The notes below the pieces were generated by a model, which saw only the letters and a program-made list of their open reading frames with translations, did no database searches and was not told where the DNA came from. Shown one piece after another: positions 23,431 to 34,219 of a DNA stretch of 64,000 bases. Made by a program: the position numbers and the translations under genes. Each line of letters begins with the position of its first letter. Position 1 is the stretch's first letter. The stretch comes from Meconema thalassinum (lineage: Eukaryota > Arthropoda > Insecta > Orthoptera > Tettigoniidae), in contig OX336395.1 in assembly GCA_946902985.2 (NCBI GenBank), positions 17,276,708-17,340,707 on the forward strand, given 5' to 3'.

Positions 23431-26037
23431 CTACAGTCCATGTAGGACCTTGGCCTCTCCAACAATCGTTGCCCAATCCTGACGATCCTCTGTACGTTTC
23501 CTCCATCTTCCTACTCCCGTCTTGCGTAAGTCGTCCTCCACGTCATCCAACCATCGTTTCCTAGGTCTTCCTTTGCATCTTCTTCCACCTGGATTTCCTT
23601 TATAGGTCTTTTTAACCACTCTATCACCTGCCATTCTCTCCACATTTCCCAGCCATCTTAGCCTATTACTCTTTACTTCCGAAACTATATCAGGATGCCC
23701 ATATAATTCCTCCAATTCTTTGTTTTCCCGTATTCTCCATCTTCCTGCCTCATTCACTGCTCCATAAATCTTCCTCAGTATTTTCCTTTCCCATCTTCTC
23801 AAAAGCTCCTCTTCTGCCACAATCATAGTCCATGTTTCCGAGCCGTACATTGCCACTGGTCTTATAACTGTTCGGTACACTGTCACCTTTGATCTTCTAC
23901 TGAGGATGCGCGCTTTGAGGATTTTTATCAGTGCCCAATAAGCTAAATTACCAGCTGCAATTCTTGCTTTTATTTCTTCTCTTGTGCTATTATCTTCAGT
24001 AACCAGTACTCCCAAATACTTTAAACTTTCGCACCTCTCAAAATTCACCCCATTTAGGTTTATAAATAAATTTATATATTTATCTTTCTCCACAGTATTT
24101 CTCCTAGATAATAATAAATATTGAGTTTTGTTGTAGTTCACTCGTAATCCTACTTCTTCTGATTCTTTTTCTAACCGTCCCAACCCTTCTTCAAGATCTT
24201 TCAGTCTTCGTGACAGCATACCTACATCATCAGCATACGCTAGATTTTGGCTCATACGGTTTAACAGCGTGCCTCCTGGATTGCTGATATCTATCTTCCT
24301 CATTACTCTTTCTAGTACTATATTGAATAGCAGCGTGGACAGTACGTCTCCTTGTCGTAAGCCTTGGTTTACCTCAAAAACTTTTGAGAGTCTTCCTTCA
24401 ACTTTAACTCGACATTTTGTGCCAGTAAGAGTCATTTGCACCAATCTGATTAATTTGGGTGGGAATCCCATGTCCATCAAGGTCTGATACTGAGTTTTCC
24501 TTTTTACACTATCATAAGCCTGTTTGAAATCCACATATAGTTGGTGCACATCCACATTATATTCGTAACACTTTTCCATTATTTGCCTTATTGTGAAGAT
24601 ATGGTCCGTCGTCGATCTACCCTGTTGGAATCCACACTGGTATTCTCCAAGTCTCTCTTCAACAAGAGGTGTAAGTCTCAAAGCCATTACCTTGGCTAGG
24701 ATTTTATAGACCACACTAAGCAGTTCTATGGCATGATAATTTTCACGCTTTGCTTTATCATCCTTCTTATGGATTAGGCAATTAATGGCCGTGTTCCACT
24801 GTTCTGGCATCACCTCCTTCTCCCATATCTCCACAATCAACTGGTGTACCAGCTTTGCCAAATGTTCCCCACCACACTTAATCATCTCTGCTGAAATATT
24901 ATCACCTCCAGGGTCTTTGTTATTCCTCAAGCTATTAATTGCCAAACTAACCTCCTCCAGCGTCGGCACGGGTACTGGCATTGCAACAGTGTTATCCTTG
25001 CACCATGGTTGGTTATTCTCTTGACCCTCCTGTTCTAGCAATACCGTCTCTGCAGTAGCATTGAGCAGCTCGCTGAAATATTCAGCCCATCGATTTAAAA
25101 TCTGTTCTTCTCCTCCTATGAAATTTCCTTCTTTATCTCTGCAGAAAACTGTTCGGGGTTGAAACCCCTTCTTCACTTCCTGTATTCGTTTATAGTACTT
25201 TCTTACTTCTTGATTATTGTATTCTTCTTCTAGCTCTTCAATCCATTTCTTCTCTGATTCCCGTTTCTTTCTTCTACAAATTCTATCTGCCTCTTTACTT
25301 TTCTTTTTATGTTCTTCTGTATTGTTTCTCGTTGGTCTACTTATCATTTTCTCCCTTGCAGCATTCCTCTCCATTATAGCTATTTTACATTCTTCATCGA
25401 ACCAGATTTGTCTTTTAATCCTTTCTTCTGTCCCCAGTACTTCTTCTGCAGCTTCGTGTAGTGCGTCCCTCATTATACTCCATTTTCCTTCTACTCCCTC
25501 TAAATCCCAATTTTGTTTAGTCTCCAACTTCTTCCGTAAATGTGTTTCATATTTTTCGGCAGCTTCCTTTTCTTTTAGTTTTAAGACATTATACCTTCTA
25601 GGGCATTTCCTCATCTTTCCAGATCTGTACACTGCTATACGCTGTCTATATTTTACCCTTACCATGAAATGGTCAGAGTCACAATCCGCTCCTCTACAAC
25701 TATCAACTTCGAGTATATCAGATGCGTGTCTTCTATCAATTACCTCATGGTCAGTTTGGTTGAATGTGGTTCCATCTGGTGAGCACCATGTTACTTTCCT
25801 TATATTCTTCCTCTGAAGCCATGTACTTTTCACAATCATTTCATTTCCCATGGCAAAGTCGATGAGTCTCTGTCCATTATTATTTGATACCTCATGCAGA
25901 CTTTCCTTTCCTACCGTCTCTCTAAATGCTTCTTCTTTTCCCACCTTCGCATTGAAATCACCTAACACGATTCTTACATCTTGCCTTGCTATACCCTCGA
26001 GTTCCTGTTCAAGCTGACTGTAGAACGTGTCTTTCAC
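23431..26037 (-). CDS. RTE LINE endonuclease C-terminus + reverse transcriptase (open, 868 residues, 5' frame broken)
   Basis: It supplies target nicking and target-primed reverse transcription. Visible blocks: GDFNA at 26-30 and SDH at 121-123 (endonuclease active-site motifs), DPGGDNISAEM at 375-385 (RT entry), LYVDFKQAYDS at 500-510 (motif A, catalytic Asp503), QGLRQGD at 558-564 and LAYADDV at 599-605 (motif C). The C-terminal tail has KGRPRKRWLDDVEDDL (822-837). The usual NYRGISLL block reads NYHAIELL at 433-440, a likely damaging change. There are no internal stops over 2.6 kb. The first codon of this open stretch is GTG and is not a real start, because translation would have begun in the endonuclease part upstream. 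Such ORFs are often mislabelled as craniofacial development protein 2. Confidence 0.88.
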   Translation of the reverse strand: MKDTFYSQLEQELEGIARQDVRIVLGDFNAKVGKEEAFRETVGKESLHEVSNNNGQRLIDFAMGNEMIVKSTWLQRKNIRKVTWCSPDGTTFNQTDHEVIDRRHASDILEVDSCRGADCDSDHFMVRVKYRQRIAVYRSGKMRKCPRRYNVLKLKEKEAAEKYETHLRKKLETKQNWDLEGVEGKWSIMRDALHEAAEEVLGTEERIKRQIWFDEECKIAIMERNAAREKMISRPTRNNTEEHKKKSKEADRICRRKKRESEKKWIEELEEEYNNQEVRKYYKRIQEVKKGFQPRTVFCRDKEGNFIGGEEQILNRWAEYFSELLNATAETVLLEQEGQENNQPWCKDNTVAMPVPVPTLEEVSLAINSLRNNKDPGGDNISAEMIKCGGEHLAKLVHQLIVEIWEKEVMPEQWNTAINCLIHKKDDKAKRENYHAIELLSVVYKILAKVMALRLTPLVEERLGEYQCGFQQGRSTTDHIFTIRQIMEKCYEYNVDVHQLYVDFKQAYDSVKRKTQYQTLMDMGFPPKLIRLVQMTLTGTKCRVKVEGRLSKVFEVNQGLRQGDVLSTLLFNIVLERVMRKIDISNPGGTLLNRMSQNLAYADDVGMLSRRLKDLEEGLGRLEKESEEVGLRVNYNKTQYLLLSRRNTVEKDKYINLFINLNGVNFERCESLKYLGVLVTEDNSTREEIKARIAAGNLAYWALIKILKARILSRRSKVTVYRTVIRPVAMYGSETWTMIVAEEELLRRWERKILRKIYGAVNEAGRWRIRENKELEELYGHPDIVSEVKSNRLRWLGNVERMAGDRVVKKTYKGNPGGRRCKGRPRKRWLDDVEDDLRKTGVGRWRKRTEDRQDWATIVGEAKVLHGL

Positions 26038-26089
26038 CTCATCCTCATCCTCTTCTGTGGGAGCATATACACATTAAAGAATCGTGCCT

Positions 26090-26455
26090 TCATATTCTCA
26101 AAGTACTTATCCTTTCATTTACAGGCTTATAATTCAGTACTGCTCTTTTATATCTATAATCCACGAGGAAACCTGTGCCACCTATTCTTCCACTGTCGCC
26201 TCCGCTATACATTATTGTATGGTTATCACTTCTCAATATACCATCTCCTCCCCATTTGATCTCTTGGATCGCTGCCACTCCTATACTATATTTCTCCATC
26301 TCTTCCTTAAGGCCCTTCAACACTCCAGGTTTGTTCAGTGTTCTCACATTCCAGGTTACTATGTACATATAATTTTTCCGTTTACATTTTCCTTTTCCTT
26401 GCATAGGTCGTTGATCATTATCATCAGTCCGGCTATTATTGTATTGGAGTTTCAT
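26090..26455 (-). pseudogene. RTE endonuclease N-terminal fragment
   Basis: This 121-residue frame begins with MKLQYNNSR and carries the first catalytic blocks of the APE-type endonuclease: VTWNVRTL (about residues 33-40) and AIQEIKWGG, which contains the catalytic Glu. GGTGFLVD and ERISTLR follow. The frame then ends because of an apparent 2-nt gain just after STLR. A short loss about 30 bp further on restores the frame that continues as APTEEDEDEVKDTFYSQ. It is therefore the amino-terminal part of the same protein as the frame ending at 23431. Confidence 0.8.
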
Positions 26456-26469
26456 AACAGGCTATTTTT

Positions 26470-26668
26470 TCGATATGGGGTTGTTAACCCCATGATCAAC
26501 CCCCAACCTGGAGGACCAGGGTATCCCTCTTTGTCTGACTCATCACCTTTGACCTGTCCGGCCCTACCAGGAACTCACGCTCCCGCCGGCATAGCTCGCA
26601 GGGTCATTTGGGCTCTCAAGCCCCCATCACGACAAGATGAGGATACCATCGTGAGGGAAGGAACCCAA
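26470..26668 (-). promoter_or_regulatory. RTE leader with two adjacent hairpins
   Basis: GC-rich 200 bp just upstream of the RTE coding region. It holds two short perfect inverted repeats: ATGGGGTT/AACCCCAT with a 3-nt loop at 26475-26493, and CCTGG/CCAGG with a 4-nt loop at 26507-26520. It is sharply bounded at about 26668 by AT-rich DNA. Probably the element's 5' untranslated region and internal promoter; function is inferred from position only. Confidence 0.6.
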
Positions 26669-29528
26669 TAGTTAAATTTAATTTGGTTAGTAAACGTTTT
26701 TTTTTTGGGAAAGGGAAATAGGAACTTCAGGAAAAAGTCCTGTCCAGATTTATTTTCTTTCAACCGAACGCGGCGCGGAAGATATTTAGCACACGCAAAT
26801 TCGAAGCACTGATAGTTTTTGATAAGTTGAAAAACTTCACTCTCGTAGTGTATGTAGGTTCGTAGAACAAGTCAAAGTTATTGCAGTTATGGAGAACACT
26901 TAGTGTAATTGAGCTTGATCAAGTTTACTGCGTTGGAAAGTTTATGGGTTGCAGTTGAATGATGAGGAAATGTTCCCACGGTGGAAAGCAAATTAGGTGT
27001 TGACCAGCAGATAATGTAACATGAATTCCTCGGTGAGAAAAAGTATTCCCATATTTTGGCGTGGAAAATACTAGATTGCTTGAATAGTGGAAAGATTGAT
27101 TGACATAGAAAGTTCTGGAGCTATGATGACAGTTTTTTGGGGTAAGAGAGATCCCGCGGTGGAAAGCTAAGTTTTATAGACAGTGGTTAATTTAACATGA
27201 ATCCCTCGGTGTGGGAAGGTATTTCCATTTAATTTGTACAAGAAGTACTGAATTACATGTTTTAAAGCCAGCTAAAGCATGACCAGGAAAATCCCTCGAA
27301 GACGGTTATTGCACAATAGTTAGCAATTCCACACACTGTCTATAAATTTAAATTAAGTGCATTTAGCTCTTTAAAAACCATTAAAATATGTTTAAAAACA
27401 TTGCAGGTTTGTACTTAGCATTCTTTTCATGTAGAGCAGGCGATGGTTCCCGGTAACGGTTGGTTTAAAAAATTGGCATGGCGTCTAGTTTAAAATGTCT
27501 CACGAGGACAGGAGACTAGCCCGGGGAATGGCTCCAAACTGTACGTTTGACAACTGAAGCAGAAGTGAGAACGAGCGATTCCTCACATGACAGAGGTAGG
27601 TAGCAGAGGGGAAGGGGAAGCAAGGGAGAGAGTAAATATCATAATGTACAACATGACAAAATGAAATTCTTCGTGAATATGAAATAAATGTTCTTCATGA
27701 ACAAGTCTTCATGGAGATGTTAGCTGGCGACAACGACGACGCCTGGTAGATTGATGAGGAAGTTCTCTTGAGTTCAAAGGAATGAACTTCGGCAGTTAGC
27801 TGCTAGATGCCGCTAGGATCTCCATGGAAGTTACATATCTAGAACACTCAACGAGAAAATAAACCTGTTCACAAAGAGAAAATATCACTGTTGGTGTGTG
27901 CGAAGAAGAAATTAAATAAAATAGAAAAATCGAAGAGCAGCAAAAGCTAACTCTGACTGACCGTGTATTCCAAAGAATACACCAGATGCATGAGCTACTA
28001 TTTTTCAATGTTAGAGTCCGGTGACTTTATGAACAGGCTCTATATGGTGAAGATATTAATAACTATAACTAGCAATGCCCGTCAGTCACCCTTTGCACCC
28101 TCTGCCCATCCCTGCCACACCTTGCCACCTAGTGCCCCACTGCAACGGGAACCTGCAGCTGTAACGTTCTTCGAGAAGAAAGGCAACTGTCTATGCTTGG
28201 TTAGGCACATACCAAGGTTAATAGGAATAGCATATTTACAGTAGTTAGGGAAGGACGGGTCTAGAACAAGATCTCTTATAGGTTAGAATATGGTAAACGT
28301 ATGGCTTCGTATGTAGGGTGCGGTAATTATGTGGATATATAACGACTTCTTCATGTATGGCTGACATGAAATACAGCAAAAAGCTGTCTTAAGACCGATG
28401 ACTCAAACAGAATCAACAATGTATTCCTGTCACGCAGCATATACGCCGCCATGTGAAAGCTCACATCAGTTTTGCGGTAACATGAACGCTTTTACTCAAA
28501 CAAGTGTATTGGTTAGTGCATTTAGTAAAATCTCTTTCTCATTTTCATCACTTTTAGAATATAGTTTTAGGATTGACAAACTTTTGAGATATTCTAGCTA
28601 GATATTTTGAAACTTTGAATGTTACATTATCAATGTTAGCAGTGTACAAATTGCGAGTAATTTGGAGTCTAGTAGAGGTCGAGATATTATGAAACTAATT
28701 CGGAAGAGTGGATTTAATTATTTGGGTGGAGAAACGTTTAATTAATGATCTCGGCTACAATACAAGGTTAGATGTTAGACGGGAGTCGTGTAGTGGTGAG
28801 CCAAGAGTTGGATAATGTGCGCTTTGTGGTATCGATAATCTCTAATGATTACCACTTTCTGTACATAATCACAAACCACCTACATATATTTAGTATTTGA
28901 TTTTTCTTTAGTACTTCAAGCTAATCACTCATCACCACACAATTTATGTAGCTCCAATTAGTGTGAAGCATTGATCAGTGATTTATTTTTCACAGTGTAC
29001 CATGGTAACCAATGTGGTTTTGAAATCACATATCCCGGATATCCAAAACACCATCCATTATCCATAACACTAGAGCGTCTATTCTGTAGTTTATTCTGTG
29101 TCACCTGTATGCGCGCGTACTTTCTGAAACACCTGACGTTCATTTCCCCATATTCCATAAATTAATCGTTATATGTCGCACAGGCATGTTGTTAAAAGAT
29201 CACAAGATGAGATGAGTCATAATGAGTAGAAGAAAGTGAATAAGAACACTCGCATTGGAGATTTGAATCAACACGGAATTTCCATAACCCTTCAATAATT
29301 TCAAGTATTGAACCTATCATGGACCATATCGACTTTTGGCAAACATGTATCTGAGGAATTAATTGTCCTTTATTTTGTATAAACACTTCATTCAGAATTG
29401 AGATGGATGACATATTCCTCCATGTTATATACTCCGGCCATATTGTCTTTCTATTAAATATGCCATCTAAAAGTATTCAGACTGAATGAAGAACATACCA
29501 TTGAAGAGTGGAACCAGATGAGTACCTG
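26669..29528. other. No gene seen; diverged tandem duplication at 26960-27260
   Basis: 2.9 kb of mostly AT-rich sequence. Two alignable copies about 178 bp apart share cggtggaaagc, taacatgaat and cctcggtg (near 26979 and 27157). Short frames (27796-28008, 27963-28244, 28398-28601 and 28958-29165) have no motif. It ends at the LTR retrotransposon insertion point. Confidence 0.45.
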
Positions 29529-29532
29529 GTAC
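29529..29532. other. Candidate target-site duplication GTAC, left copy
   Basis: GTAC directly precedes the TG of the left LTR; the partner is 40735-40738. The left LTR is followed by GTAG, so three of the four bases also fit an alternative in which the LTR ends 3 nt later. The call is supportive, not proof. Confidence 0.6.
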
Positions 29533-32500
29533 TGCCCCCGTAATTGAATTATATTGAGACCACGGTGGCTGTATTGGAAAATTTGAAGAAAGTTATGGCT
29601 GTCATAATTGTGACGTGGATATTTATGACGTAGGCACGGATGACGCAGACTTCACGCAAGTAGGCTGCTTGAGCTGAGATTCTTGGTGACGTCATGATTT
29701 TGTTCGAGAAAGATCTGAGATTTACGACGCAGTCGCAGGGAAACGAGGAATTGTGCTGAGGAAGAAGTTACGCGATTGGAGGAGAGACTCAAACCAATGA
29801 ACGATAGTTAGGAGGGAGACGGAGATTACTGAAACTATCATATTTAATTACTTTTGGCATGCAGAATTGTGGAAATCTATTTTCAGTTATGGCATTGATT
29901 TGGAATTTTGAAGAAATTATTTTTGAGTTTTTGAAATTTGAAAATCCGTCAAGTATTGCCAAAGTTAGAACTTGTAGCGATGACGGAGAAACGAGCTATG
30001 GAAGGGATGGATACGCCCCTTAAGAAGTTGATAAAAGGTCTTGCACAGCAGAGAGGAGCTCTCATATCTCATAGCTCATATATCTCATGTGTCTGATACC
30101 GCATATATATTGCTGATGTTATAGTCGTTTTCGAGTGATAAAGTGAAACAAGTCGTCTTTAGCGTGTGGTAAAGCCAACCGCATCGAACGAGCTTCGAGC
30201 GTGCCGCAGTTCCATTTTACGGTGTTTGGAAACTAGGCGAAGTTGAAACGCACTCATTTTCAAGTCTACAAGTTAACATATCAAGAGTTGACTAATGCCT
30301 TTAAGCTAATTCTATTGTGCAGTACTATATCAAAGTGTGTAGAAAGGTTGAACATTTTCAAGAATATAATTCGAAAGATATTGGCATTTTAAGACGGCAG
30401 ACAAAAGTGATTTTCTCGCCGCCTGAGAAGCACTTTTAAAATATATCACATTGTACGCTACGGCTGACACTGGCACTGCAACCGTGCTACTACATATTGC
30501 TTTTGATAATATAACGCTGCATTCTAACATGGAACAATATAATATGGCAATTCTTTCAACTATTATAACGGAAGTGGAGATGGAAGACTAAGGACTTTAA
30601 TGCAATTGGGACATATATCGATGGAGTGAATTAACAGCATGGAACTTCGCTAGTCGTCTTTCTACAAAAGCGAGCATGTAGTGAACATCCAACTACACTC
30701 ATGCATCGTTGTCCAACGCTGAATTATTTCAAATGGCAGTGGAAACATATTCATACTCCACAAATATGAATATTTCTACGGAAATAACTGCAATAAACTT
30801 CATGGCGAATTACTACCAGAACTTCAGGAACTATCAAGAGAGGCCAGGGTGGACCCGGCTCACACAGAAGAGTTTTGCCAGAAGGATGTCTATCGTATAC
30901 ACGGAGCAGTGCAATTTCCGGAGGAGGAAGCAGTTCGATTCTTCGAGGGCGCTGATTCCAGGTTCGAGGACGGAGCATATCTTTTTGGTGAAATGGAACC
31001 ATCACCAGTCTTCTTTGGAAGATTTTCCTCTGGAACTTCAATCAACAGATAAGGTAGTCGTGAACGTTTCTTGTTTTATTTGAGCCATTTAGCGATGTCT
31101 GAGCAACCATTTTCCCCATATTTTTGTCCCATATATATTTTATGCCCCATTTTCTTGCCTGATATTTCTATACTCAGTACACTTCGATGATTTATGCTTT
31201 TTCTACGATTTATTAAGACATTGTTATGTCAGTGGCAGATTTAAATAATTTTGGATCAGTTGAGACTGATAATTAATTTTCTTCCAGTAATTTGCATATT
31301 TTTGTAGTCACGATTTGACTGTAAAGTTAATGATTTTCTATGGCAGATTTGAATTCAGACAGCGTGTCACTTTATTAAAGTAATTCTTTTCAGTAAATTA
31401 CTTTGACCAATTTTCTGTCATCCTCAAGAAAGAAGAATAATTAAAAGATTTTAGAGCGTTAAAATCTATTTCTGTATCGACGATCTTGGAAATACTAGTC
31501 GTTATATGAACATGATTGCAACATAGACATTTATCGTCAGTTATCGTCATTACCATTGCATTACAGACAATTTTATGAAATATGAACATTGATTACAATT
31601 TTTTTTGATACACTATAGTAATGAACATTTGATAGGAATTTTTCTCAATACTAGATTGGAACAATAATGTTTGCATTCCACAGTCTAATTGTATTCTATT
31701 CGACTATTTTGCAGTTTAGATGAACTTTGTTTGAAGATAGTATTTTTATACTATATTACTTAGGAGATATTAATCTCAATTTTGATAGACCAGAAAGGCG
31801 TGTATAATCGTATTTGCTATTAAATTTATTTTTGTGATTGGCAAATTTTTACTACATATCGATTCATGAATGAAACCCACGAAGGTTAAATAAAATAACA
31901 GTTTTGAAACAATTAATGAATATAAGAATTTTTGAAGTGGAACTATGGATGTATAATCGTTAGTTCAGTGGACATGTAAAAGTCGCTGATGAATAATGCC
32001 CTTGAATAATTGAAGGAGGTTCCCACAGTAATATTAATGGTGTTGAAGAGATTATAAGTGGAGGTTTTGTGTATGGATTATGGAAGATTTTCATGCCATA
32101 TGTATTGAAATATATGATGAATTCTGGGCCTATTTTATGCAATTTTGTGCATTTGAAGCGAAGTATTTTCCGCTGAGTTTATTGTCCAGGTCCTTTGAAA
32201 ATTAATCATGTGAAATTACTGTTAAAATTAACAAGAGTGTTAAATAATTTGAGATAACGATTTTGAATGGAGGTTACCGTCACAAATAATAATAATAATA
32301 ATTATTATTAAAACTTATTAAACCTGGATTTATAACACTTAAATATAACTAACCTTCATTGTTCGATTATATTAACCTGATTTGAGTAATTATCAACCGG
32401 ATAAACGTGTGGTTTAATGTATTTCAAAAATAAATAAATATAAATATTGTAAATAAATTATGTAATTATCTTTAATAATAATTGTGAAATGAAAGGAATT

Positions 32501-33489
32501 AAGAGAGGCGTGTATAGATTTTTCGATTGTCATTTGACAACATTATAAACAATTTGTAATCGTTATAAACAATTAATGAGCATTTGTTATAAACATTAAG
32601 AGCATTGTTAATATACTCTAAAGAACGCTAATTATACATATGGATTATGTAACTAAACAAGTTTTGGGATTATTAGAGTAATCCAGTAACATGTGATTGA
32701 AGCATTTAAAAGATTTGCGTGTTAATATTTGAGTTGAGTTGAGGACATTTAATGCGTTTGAAACAGAGCTAAGCTCGAAGGTTACGAGCATATGCTAGCA
32801 CTAGCCGAACAGGTGGGCCCGTTTGACGACGTGGGCATCCGACTTGTTGAAGGGTGGATCGCAGCTGGCCTGACAACTGTATGTTAGAGGCCAAGGTCAA
32901 TTACATAACAGGCCTGCAGTTATAAATAAAGTGTGATGTTTATGAAAGAGGAAAACAATTGCTACGTGTCTCGTTCCAATTCCCGCATCCATTCCAAGTG
33001 TATTACTATTATTACGTTCTTTATAAGCAAGTGAAAGATAAAATTTTGTATGTAACGTCTACCAGTCCTACAGGAGGACATGATTATATTGACAATGGCT
33101 TCTGATTGCCAGCCACGTGTGTTTTGTTGAGTTTTTGTTAAAGTCATTCCCTTTATGTGAAATAAATTATTGTACAGTTTAAAGTTTCTTGTCTTCGTCT
33201 TGGTTCATTTTAAATATCATGGTGGAGGTTATTGTGTGGGCATACGTTAAGTGATCCAGTTGGCAACTCATTCCCGAGATTAATTTGAAGAGGTAAGTAA
33301 AGGTAAGTATGAACCCCCGTATATTTTGGTGTGTTCCTCAATAATTTCTTGTTAACTGCTGTGCTCTAATCTCGGTAGTATCTGTCAGTGCCATTTTCAT
33401 TGATGTAGCTGTGCCGGTGCGTTTGATTATTGGCAATCCGATTGAGGGGGCGGATATCTGACAGCCTACTATCCGGATTTACGGGGACA
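29533..33489 (+). repeat. Left LTR (3,957 bp)
   Basis: Begins TGCCCCCGTAATTG and ends ACGGGGACA. It matches 36781-40734 end to end with scattered substitutions and a few 1-3-bp indels, one of them in an AAT run near 32285. A TATA-like gataaaag lies at 30030-30037, about 500 bp in, and AATAAA signals lie at 32925-32930 and 33161-33166. These suggest a short U3 and a very long transcribed R/U5, though the actual start and polyadenylation sites cannot be seen. The length is far beyond the few hundred bp usual for animal LTRs. Confidence 0.93.
30709..31083 (+). other. ORF-dense island inside the left LTR (124 codons, doubtful coding)
   Basis: Within an AT-rich LTR, about 30840-31050 is markedly more GC-rich and is open in at least three frames: this one, another plus-strand frame at 30849-31052, and a minus-strand frame at 30751-31041. 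No ATG begins the longest frame; it opens at TTG. No known domain is seen. The right LTR keeps the same frames (37957-38331) with amino-acid changes such as Glu to Gly and Ser to Pro, which does not argue for selection. It may be a captured exon or a regulatory segment. Confidence 0.3.
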
Positions 33490-34219
33490 GTAGGATTGGC
33501 GACCCTATAACGTGGGGCAGGTTCGACAAAACTGGATTACCAGGTTGAACGCCAGTAGGATTGGCACCGCAATTTCGTGGGGCACGATCAGCTCGATCAG
33601 CTCGATTGGCACGTTCAGCAAAACATTGGATTACCAAGTTATTGCAGTAGAATTGGCACCGCAATTTTGTGGAGTGTTCGAATAACATTGGATTACCAAG
33701 TTATCGATGTCAATGGGATTGTGAAGACTCAAATAAAGAGGTTGATTCTTTGTTAGATGTCTTGGCCAATTGTAGAATTTGAGAGTGTGATTATATAGGG
33801 ATTAAATGTTGTGTTGTATTAGGAAAATTACACTCAGAAAAGATCAGGTCTTATACAACTTGAGAGAGGTTAAATAGGCTGGAAACTTAGAAAAATCGCC
33901 TATGATCTGGAATCTTATTTTATTTGACCGGCTTATGACATGTTTCGTCATATTAAAGATAAAATTAAATTATTTGGATTGTAAATGTAAATTATTTGTG
34001 TTAGGATATTTTAAAATGAACCAAAGAAATTTGAACATGTGCTTGGGTTTATTTCAACAAAAGATGTCTACGACGGTTAATTATAAGGTAATTATAAGTT
34101 AGATTTAAGACAGAAAAAAGCTCAAACTTTATATATGGTGAAAAGTGTTGCTCAGATGTTGTTATTTTGCTCTGTTTGATGTATGTCCCTAACGCAGTCT
34201 ATTTTTGAATAATATTGAA
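33490..34219 (+). promoter_or_regulatory. gag leader with primer-binding-site candidate and threefold repeat
   Basis: TGGCGACC at 33497-33504, 7 nt after the LTR end, equals the first 8 nt expected for priming by a tRNA ending GGTCGCCA (Arg-type), but the match fades after that. The surrounding cagtaggattggc...cgtgggg block recurs near 33550 and as cagtagaattggc near 33645, each followed by a ggattaccaagtt-like stretch, so the segment is a diverged tandem triplet. The remainder to the gag ATG is AT-rich with no stable frame. Confidence 0.6.

Larger units (their letters stand above)
23400..26668 (-). mobile_element. RTE-type LINE, nearly full length
   Basis: The element reads right to left: a GC-rich leader with two hairpins (26470-26668), an endonuclease N-terminus (26455-26090), an endonuclease C-terminus plus reverse transcriptase (26037-23431), and a short tail of TAG/TAT-like triplets (about 23400-23430). 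The single compact EN-RT architecture, the absence of a separate ORF1 and the short microsatellite-like tail are typical of the RTE clade. Indels near 26050-26095 break the endonuclease frame; the rest is clean over 2.6 kb. No target duplication was identified. Confidence 0.85.

Noticed and set aside
23431..26037. Host gene for craniofacial development protein 2
   Set aside because: The protein carries full reverse-transcriptase motifs and sits in an element with a leader and tail; the label is a common misannotation of RTE LINEs.
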